NCBI RefSeq assembly: GCF_964340395.1
Contig: NC_135562.1
Span: 1,500,001-1,564,000, forward strand
Length of the DNA: 64,000 nt
Direction of reading: 5' to 3'
Source: Glandiceps talaboti
Lineage: Eukaryota; Hemichordata; Enteropneusta; Spengelidae
This document shows, one piece after another, positions 53,906 to 64,000 of this stretch. Under the pieces are notes generated by a model, which had not been told where the DNA came from, searched no databases, and was given only the letters and a program-made list of their open reading frames with translations. The position numbers were made by a program, and so were the translations under genes. Each line of letters begins with the position of its first letter. Positions within the stretch are counted from its first letter, which is position 1.

Positions 53906-56900
53906 TTATTACTATACATATATTGTCGTTCATGTTATTGTCTCTTTTCGTAATGGCTAAAACATGTATTGAATGTCTTGATATAATCCTTGAAAAAACA
54001 TTCAATTATATTTTCATTTTCAGTTTACACTGTCTACACTATTTGGCATGATCTACGAAGGTTATACTTGATCCAATATTTTGCTTTCCCTATATGTCTT
54101 TCCTATATCAAGTACGGCTTCGTCTCGTCACGTACGTCTTTTGCATCACAGCAAGACATGATGCTAATAACGTTATAACATACACGAACGTGTCGCATAT
54201 AATTAGCTACTACCCCCTTCTTTTCAAATCACTTTTTCCCACGACTTTTAATTTGCCTTATATGTCATCTAATTCCCAAAGAGTGTGCACCATAATGGTT
54301 TATAACCAACAAATTGTAATCTCTTTCTTTTAAGTCGGCGCCTTAGGAATGCATACGTTTCACTTTGACCCTAAAGCTGTTTCCAATCGATTTATATTTA
54401 ATAAATTTAAATAAACAACGAGAAATAGTAAATCCTCAGTAAACCCTCAGTACTTCACTACTCCCAAGTATTGATTCTATACAACTCACGTGGCGATTAT
54501 ATGTCATCTCAAACTATTCAACAACATGCATGCATATACTATATAAGTTAACGGACAAATCTTTACAAATGAAAATAGTTTCCAATTTGACACTAATAAT
54601 GTCACTGTTAATGACAGCCTGCATACATACATAATGTTTACATTGATATCAGACTTTGATAACTTCAGTGGAAACAATGCGTCACAATGATACTCGTATT
54701 TTACTTTCATTTCCATGAGTTGGCATAACAAATTAATCTACAAGGCATACCTGAAATATCTACCAAATTGTACTATCCAAAATAAAAATGTGTGTGTAAT
54801 AAACAATGTCGGCGATGTGAAATGTAAATTAGTGTAAAAACTTTAAAATATGGTCGAAAAATCTCAGACCTCTTTACGTCACTGTACACGATGGAATGCA
54901 CTGTGGGAAAATATAGTCTGTCTTGTGAGAATGATTTTAAGGTGCACAGAACTGAAATTAATAGTAAAGTTCTCAAAACTTACTCAATATCGTGTGAGGT
55001 TGACACTTTGACTTAATGTATTGGTTACCCCCAAAACCTAAAATACGTGTCTCGGTTAGTAACAAAGTCACTGTTCTCATACTTAACCACCCTTAGTACT
55101 AATGTCGGATCATAGTTAACTCTAAATATGTAAAATGTGTATCAATTATGTGCACTTTATGCGCTGGCTTTAGACAAACACTGGACTTTGGATTCAATTT
55201 CAGAATAACAGAGATTCAACATTTTCATCCATTCACATCAATAATAATGAGTTAAGTATTGTAAAGAAGGGAAATGAAATACAGAATTACTCTCATCATA
55301 TTGAACCAGATAGAAAGAACTTTCGAATGTATTGTGTTAAATTATAAACTATATAGTGATAACAAACATAGTCTAATTGTATTAGTTGGTGAGGGTCTGA
55401 TAAACAAAAATGGGATAACATAGTAATGATATAGCTGCGGTCTTGTTTTATGGTTTATAAATATTACACTACCCAATTTTTATTTGAATGCGGTGATTTG
55501 AAGAGCGGATAGGGATATAGATAATGTCCCTCGTGTCCATATTTGTTACACCTCCTAGGGAGAAGTTTCAGGTTTACTAGGTGCTTTAACTGTGCTGAAT
55601 TCACACACTATTAACGTTTTCAATCATCTTATCCATATGTAATTATCACTTATATGGGTATCTATTTATCAATTCCAGTTTGCAATAAAATCTGCACGTT
55701 ATGTTGTAAAAAAAGAGAATAGTGCAGCTAATACCTTAACGAACATTATCTTATTTGCTGATGAAAATGTAATTCTTCTGTAATACCGAATCACGTATGA
55801 GAATGAATATTGCAGCACGTCTTTGATGATGCTCCCTCGTCTCAAACAGTAAGACATTAGAGTCTCTTATAGATATCACCAAATGAGTTTTGTTTTACAC
55901 TTCATTGCAAACAACGTTAATTCCTTGGCAGATCCTAGATTATCAGTTAGTGTACAGTATAATAATCATCAGGACAGGATTATAGATCCTGATATTGTGA
56001 TAGATTGAAAAATATCCATCAGATGAGATTACATTGTCAAACTGATAATAAATTCTGTTGATAGATTAAGATGTAAGAGATCTCTAGTTCCGAATATGAA
56101 GCTAAACCGTGTTGAAATATACCACTGATTTGATTTTATCAAACATTGGGGTATGGTTAACATGTAATGATGTTTTAATCATGCACACTACATATGTGAC
56201 TTAAAATCTGAATTAGAATGAGTTGTGTAAAGCGCGATGTTCGTGTGGTTCATCCATCACTTGTATAGGCTGCTTAATATACGTTCAATTTCTCTGTGAT
56301 CATACCTATACCATAGAATTTTGTAGACAGAATGTAAAATGACACATTATAAAAACGAATTTAGAAGGAAGTAGTTTTTAATGTGTAGAATATTACAAGA
56401 CCTGTTTGGTATATTTAGAGTCAAATTAACATATATCATATGTAAGATGTTTCGAACTGAATACCATGAACTTTAGTTTTGTTTCACCATCAACGAATTA
56501 CTTACGAGTTAAGTCCCACAGTAATGAACTAACACGCGACCTCGTTATATTTAGTTAACAAAGCCGCAGTGAATAATTTACACGCAGTGTGATACCTTCA
56601 ATTACTTCGATAGAAGTCGGGGCATACACACACCAAGTAGTTTATATAATTGATATCGAGTTCTAACGTCCATTTTTTCAGCTTTAGATTCTAATTCTAG
56701 AGATTGCCATTTATGCAGAGATTTTTGCCATACATAATTATACATAAATATCTTAAATATATTCACTTTATATGGAGTAACACTATTAAACTTAACAGGT
56801 TCTCTTCATTATCACCAGCGTACACATTGTCAACATCAATATAATATGTCTACATACATAACCAATTAGTATTATCTAAATAACGGGTGTATCGTTTACG

Positions 56901-57117
56901 GCACTGTAGAAAGAGGAAACAAAATGGAGTAGTTCTTTTTACTTCGTATGTTTATATATAATTCAACTTTATTTCACATATATTTTAATGAACTTGATTG
57001 CAATAAAAGACAGGAAAAGAATTAACAAGCTACACAAATTACATACAACAATATCTATAAGTAATATCAACACTATGCTAAGTAATGATATATATAAATG
57101 TGTGTATATGTGTGTGT
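53906..57117. other. No gene seen
   Basis: About 3.2 kb of AT-rich unique sequence without recognisable exons or repeats; this is the longest quiet stretch of the window. Confidence 0.5.
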
Positions 57118-57322
57118 GTGGTTGGATGAATGGATGGATGGATGGATGGATGGATGTATGGATGGATGGATGTATATACATGTATGTATGTATGTATGTA
57201 TGTATGTATGTATGTATGTATGTATGTATGCATGTATGCCTGTATGCGTGTATGTGTGTATGTGTGTATGTATGTATGTATGTATGTATGTATGTATGTA
57301 TGTATGTATGTATGTATGTATG
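57118..57322. repeat. (GGAT)n then (GTAT)n microsatellite
   Basis: GGAT units to about 57170, then GTAT with a GT-rich interruption near 57238-57265. Confidence 0.97.
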
Positions 57323-57411
57323 TATAATACGAGGACATAAGAAGCAAGAAATGACAAACCCAACACAGAGTTTCACGATTTTACGATCTTCATGCAACTG
57401 AACCAAAGATC

Positions 57412-57414
<3 letters not shown>

Positions 57415-57462
<48 letters not shown>
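57415..57462. repeat. (AT)n tract, left flank of the 57.5 kb element
   Basis: About 48 bp of AT directly before the minisatellite-ended element. Confidence 0.97.
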
Positions 57463-57466
<4 letters not shown>

Positions 57467-57479
57467 CTATATGGTAACA

Positions 57480-58484
57480 GGACAACTGCCCCCCGGACAA
57501 TTGCCCCCGGACAATTGCCCCCGAAGGACAACTGCCCCCGGACAATTGCCCCCGAAGGACAACTGCCCCCTGGACAATTGCCCCCCGGACAACTGCCCCC
57601 GAAGGACAACTGCCCCCCGGACTACTGCCCCCGAACAAACATCTGCAGCATGGATGTGTTCATTTACCATACCAATTACTTCATCGTCACAAACTTTTAC
57701 TTTGGCCATACAGTTGAAATGTCAACGCCTCTCGCGTTCGTATGAAACGACCCGGTTTGCTAAATCTTTCTGTTTCACATAGACATGGCCATCATAAATC
57801 AATTTGTTTTTACCTCTCTCGCTTCGAACAAACTGCATAGTGACTGACAAGACGATACAGTACACTATGACTATGTTGGTGTCTGGCAAGCAATATATAT
57901 CATTTAGGTGTGAAAAATAAAAAAGTGTGAATTACCACGGTAAGTTAAACTTTTATAATTGTCGTAACAATTATCACAGATGACAATAGAGTAGAACTTG
58001 TTAATGTGAGTATAAATTATGTGAATTACGGCGGTAAGTTAAAGCACCATGCCGACTTTTATAATTGTCGTAACAATTATCACAGATGACAATAGAGTAA
58101 AACGTGCAAATGTGAGTATAAATAAATTGATTGATTGATTGATTTTTATTACCTGTACAAGAAATAATTTCCGATCACTTGAAAAAGATATATATATATA
58201 CAAAATTTATACAGGTAATGGGAGTCAGAAAATAGCTTTGCTAATCAAGTCTGACCCCTCACATTAATGGTTAATAGGTAACCATTCATGGGTGTTACTA
58301 AACGCTAAACGGCGCGGTAAGTTGCCGACGGTGACTTTTTAATGAATGACAAACCCGTTCATCTGCAATACTAGCTATTTTTTCCGTTCGGGTGCAGTAG
58401 TCCGGGGGGCAGTTGTCCTTCGGGGGCAGTTGTCCGGGGGGCAGTTGTCCTTCGGGGGCAATTGTCCGGGGGGAAGTTGTCCTA
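57480..58484. mobile_element. Element with mirror-image minisatellite ends
   Basis: The left end (57480-57633) is an array of GGACAACTGCCCCC and GGACAATTGCCCCC units, some with CGAA spacers. The right end (58388-58484) is the same array in reverse complement (GGGGGCAGTTGTCC). The inner edges also mirror each other (CCGGACTACTGCCCCCGAAC against GTTCGGGTGCAGTAGTCCGG). The 750-bp interior is non-coding and holds a direct duplication at 57927-58020 and 58021-58124 with ATAATTGTCGTAACAATTAT in each copy. Both outer edges touch (AT)n. The layout suggests a non-autonomous transposon with repetitive ends; I cannot name the superfamily. Confidence 0.65.
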
Positions 58485-58486
58485 GA

Positions 58487-60684
<2,198 letters not shown>

Positions 60685-60925
60685 TCCATCCTGCTCACCA
60701 CGGCTTGTGATCGGGAGGTTATCCATCCTGCTCACCTCGGCTTGTGATCCTGAGGTTATCCATCCTGCTCACCTCGGCTTGTGATCGGGAGGTTATCCAT
60801 CCTGCTCACCTCGGCTTGTGATCGGGAGGTTATCCATCCTGCTCACCTCGGCTTGTGATCGGGAGGTTATCCATCCTGCTCACCTCGGATTGTGATCGGG
60901 GGGTTATCCATCCTGCCCACCTTGG
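60685..60925. repeat. Minisatellite, unit 37 bp, about 6.5 copies
   Basis: Units read ATCCATCCTGCTCACCTCGG then CTTGTGATCGGGAGGTT; near-identical, GC-richer than the surroundings, with one CC for GG variant in the second copy. It lies 0.9 kb beyond the 3' end of the receptor gene on the minus strand. Confidence 0.95.
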
Positions 60926-61865
60926 ACAGATTACGATCCGATCATATGATACATTTATCACATCCCGAGTGAAAGTTTATATTAATAGAAATAATGTATA
61001 TTTATGTTTGTAACTTCAATTGTAATGTTTTCATCCAGTCAGATTACCAAAGTATGAAGGTATCTGTCGTAATTCACAATATTTACAAGGTACAACTTTT
61101 TCTCATATATTGCCCATAGGTGATACATGTATAAACGTATCGCCTTTCATAGGCAAGATATCATGTGTATATATTGAGCTTTGTAATAATACACTGTTTA
61201 TCTGATCTTCCATGATACTATTAGAAAACATTACTCCAAGCATGGATATCTTAGCATCATTAATATATTTATATGACCACAGTGACTTTCTATGCCAGTG
61301 GTGACAATATGAATATTCAGATTGAAAAATGTATAATGGCGTTGCACTACTTGTAAAAACCCTCCTGTAGGGACGCCAGGATAACTAAAAATGATATTAT
61401 TACTTTACGGTCTTTTGGTATCTAATTTCATGAAAGTAGTGTTTCTATGAGACCCGATATGATCTCTTTATACATTAGATGTATTGATCACTGGGTGTGC
61501 TGATCGTGAGAGCTCTCATCACCAGCTAAGTATATATGAATGACCGTATGTAGTTGGGCACAGACAAGGAACCTTTTCACTGTCTGCACGAGTAGAGTTG
61601 GTTCATTTCTGTTGTCTTACCCTATCAATGGTAAGCTTTCCATTGATGTATGATAATTTACAATTTGCGTCATGTTTCATTATGCTATTGCAAACGTTTT
61701 CAGAGGACATTTTGTTTTTCGTGTATAGTAAAGATGAACACTCCTTGATGTAATCCAATCACGATGTTATACCTTCCTCCACCGTGATCTTATGGATCTT
61801 CTACTCGTTTCTTTGTCACCGGTAATTCAATATTCTTGAACACTAAATGTCAGAACCAATTTCCG
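60926..61865. other. 3' flank of receptor gene 3
   Basis: AT-rich; may include the 3' UTR of the minus-strand receptor. No further exon seen. Confidence 0.4.
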
Positions 61866-62635
61866 CTACATGCGGACTTTATCACTCGACCTTCTCAATG
61901 AAGACATTGTAATTTGTTCCGTATTAGTGTACATGTTGTAAGTCTTTGAGTGGGTACTGCTATTGAAGAATGATGCACGGTATCCAGGTTGATTTCTTCT
62001 CCCGCGTCGATTTTTTTTACGAAACCGACAACATCCAAACGCTGCACGGAATTCCCGTCGAAATTTAGCTGAAATGAAAAACCAACCGATTGTATTAATG
62101 TCTTGCAGCTAAAAGACAATATACTGTGGGCAAAACCAAGTTGTACATATTTGAATATAAAAGTATGTGAGTTATTTTCTTCTTGTTCTACTTTACAACA
62201 ATTGTCGATGGTACTGATTATGAATTGCTCAAAATATTAACCGAAACATTCACAATAGCCTGGTATTTTCTGAAAGTAAGCTTGCACAGATTTATCTGCC
62301 AAAGTTTCTTCGGTACAAGGCCAGAAAATACTACTGACATAAGGATTTTCTCACTTCTTGTCTTCAACTCGTCGTGACAAGGCTCCATGTAGCAATCCTA
62401 TTTTACTTAGTTGTGGGGAATATTATATTCAATGAATCCCATACGATATTTGAAAATGACCACCCCAAGAGATTGTGTTAGAGTAACTCGACACTTACCA
62501 CTGAGAAAGTTATATATGATCGGATTGGTTGCACTGTTTGCATATGCCAACCATTTGGCAAACAGGAAAGGAATGTGGAAATTACCACGGCTTGATAAAG
62601 TATTACCGTAATTCGTAAAGACCCATTCAAATTGT
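61866..62635 (-). CDS. Orexin/allatotropin-type neuropeptide receptor, last two exons
   Basis: The 3' end of a class A GPCR on the minus strand. The penultimate exon 62635-62499 follows a good acceptor (TTTTCTCTACAG) and encodes QFEWVFTNYG, then FAKWLAYANSATNPIIYNFL, which is extracellular loop 3 and TM7 with NPIIY. A GTAAGT donor follows. Intron 62498-62069 (430 bp) ends TTTTCATTTCAG. The last exon 62068-61866 encodes AKFRREFRAAFGCCRF (helix 8 with a palmitoylation-type Cys pair), then a basic, Ser/Thr-rich tail ending SSDKVRM and a TAG stop. The YANSAxNPIIYNFLS-KFRxxFxAAFxCC signature is that of orexin receptors and their protostome allatotropin-receptor relatives. TM1-TM6 exons were not found up to 64000, so at least 1.36 kb of intron precedes. 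Confidence 0.88.
62262..62400. mobile_element. Foldback family 3, diverged copy D (receptor intron)
   Basis: TTTCTTCGGTACAAGGCCAG, then AAAATACTACTGAC and TCAACTCGTCGTGACAAGGC, line up with the central part of copy B in the same order. It lies within the last intron of the receptor gene. The match is partial. Confidence 0.4.
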
Positions 62636-62805
62636 CTGTAGAGAAAACAGTTACAGACAATAAATATGATGATATAAATGCTAACGGAGTATATATACAC
62701 ACTTCTGTACCTTGACTAGCTTTCTGATAAAAGAATGCTTGGACGATTTCTCTTAGTAAGATGGCTCTTTGATGGATCAAAATACCGCTTGTGTGTTTGT
62801 TGGTC

Positions 62806-62807
62806 TG

Positions 62808-62856
<49 letters not shown>

Positions 62857-63102
62857 GTGTGTGTGCGTGTGTGTATGTATGTATGTATGTATGTATGCAT
62901 GTATGTATGTATGTATGTATTTATGTATACATGTGCGTAAAGGGTATGTGTATATGTATGTACATGTGTGTATGTGACAGTTTATGTATGCATGTATGTA
63001 TGTATGTATGTATGTATGTATGTATGTATGTATGTATGTATTATGTTTTGGCTCGATCTGTTTGTTTGTTTGTTTGTGTGTGTGTGTGTGTGTTTGTTTG
63101 TT
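62806..63102. repeat. (GT)n and (GTAT)n microsatellites
   Basis: GT with GC interruptions to about 62870, GTAT to about 62925, GTAT again at 62990-63040 and a GTTT/GT patch to 63102. These sit in the presumed intron upstream of the receptor exon at 62635. Confidence 0.95.
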
Positions 63103-64000
63103 TGTATAACGTACTTGTCAGTTATCTCGTGCCAACTCAGGATAACAAAATATAAATCCAAATTTTTTCCTAGTTATCATCATGTTGATTGACAGTTGAA
63201 GTAATGGTGCTTTGACAAATCCTTGTTATAAATTCCCAAATTACATTTTTGTTGATAAAGGCAAATAGGAATGTTCATAGTAGTTTTCGTAGATGTATGC
63301 TTCTTAGCACAAATGGAGCAAAAAGTACAGTAGCCTGTTCAGATCCCATTAAAACACTTATATGATGGTGATACACGCAATACCCATCACATATTGTCTA
63401 TTGCAAAAATTAATATGACCGATTAAAAGAAAATATATTATATTCATATTGAGGTTGTGAACTTAGATAAACATTGTAGAAATATTAAAGATACAAACTA
63501 ATAAATACCACCATAGGTCACTAGTTTCATATTATTATACGGCTGTTTGGATATTGGACAATTATTGTTTAATTTGTAATTTCAGAATGTAATTGTAGAT
63601 TCATTTTAACATTGACAGATAACCATCACCAGTAATGAAATCGATCACATGTTTAACTCTTATAATCGATTTCTAATATATATTTCCTTTTTGTTAGAAA
63701 GATAGCTCGCTTATAAATTGCACTTTTTATTACATTAATCATTTCACAAATTTGCGAAATTCCGTAATCGTTCAGGGTTACCATGGGAATAAAACTTTTA
63801 ATTGCAATTTTCGTCATTTGATACACTATACATGTACATGTATAGAGCAAATAGTTTTAATACAATAAAAGAATTCTATCAATCTGTTTTTCTGAATATA
63901 AATGGCTTCACAAGAAACTACACAGTGGCAAGGTACTTAGTAGGTGAGATTCACCTCTCTAACCAACTGGAAACAATGAATCGTAGACTAGCTAGGTATC
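63103..64000. other. Presumed intron of receptor gene 3
   Basis: AT-rich, no TM6-like or other exon recognised on the minus strand. Confidence 0.45.

Overview
The window reads as nuclear DNA of an animal, most likely a marine invertebrate. The evidence is AT-rich sequence, short coding exons split by GT-AG introns, metazoan-type neuropeptide receptors, and a very high load of simple repeats and small transposable elements. The phylum cannot be fixed from the sequence. Only three protein genes can be supported, and each had to be assembled from exons.

Gene 1 (16514-20451, + strand) is a complete four-exon rhodopsin-class receptor of 374 residues, preceded by a TATA box. Gene 2 (30359-34062, + strand) is a complete five-exon member of the cyclase / kynurenine formamidase-like metal hydrolase family. 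It has a signal peptide and a hydrophobic C-terminus, so it is probably secreted or GPI-anchored. Gene 3 (61866-62635, - strand) is the 3' end of an orexin/allatotropin-type receptor; its earlier exons were not found and probably lie beyond the right edge. A possible isolated exon lies at 670-806 (- strand). I see no operon-like or functional linkage among these genes.

The rest is repeat landscape. 0-16 kb holds microsatellites, an 80-bp minisatellite and a Penelope-like retroelement remnant (11401-12716). 20.5-30 kb holds two minisatellites, a MITE, a foldback element and a LINE relic. 31-35 kb has a 42-bp minisatellite and two foldback elements inside introns of gene 2, plus a half copy downstream. 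35-61 kb holds microsatellites, a LINE relic, more MITEs and foldbacks, a tRNA-derived SINE, a second Penelope-like remnant (47821-47996) and an element flanked by mirror-image minisatellites between (AT)n tracts (57480-58484).

The most notable system is the Penelope-like element. Two 5'-truncated copies are joined head to head. Both arms carry a hammerhead-ribozyme motif, and one arm encodes a GIY-YIG-type endonuclease end with an in-frame 23-codon deletion. The second locus retains little more than the ribozyme, folded back on itself with the junction inside the ribozyme.
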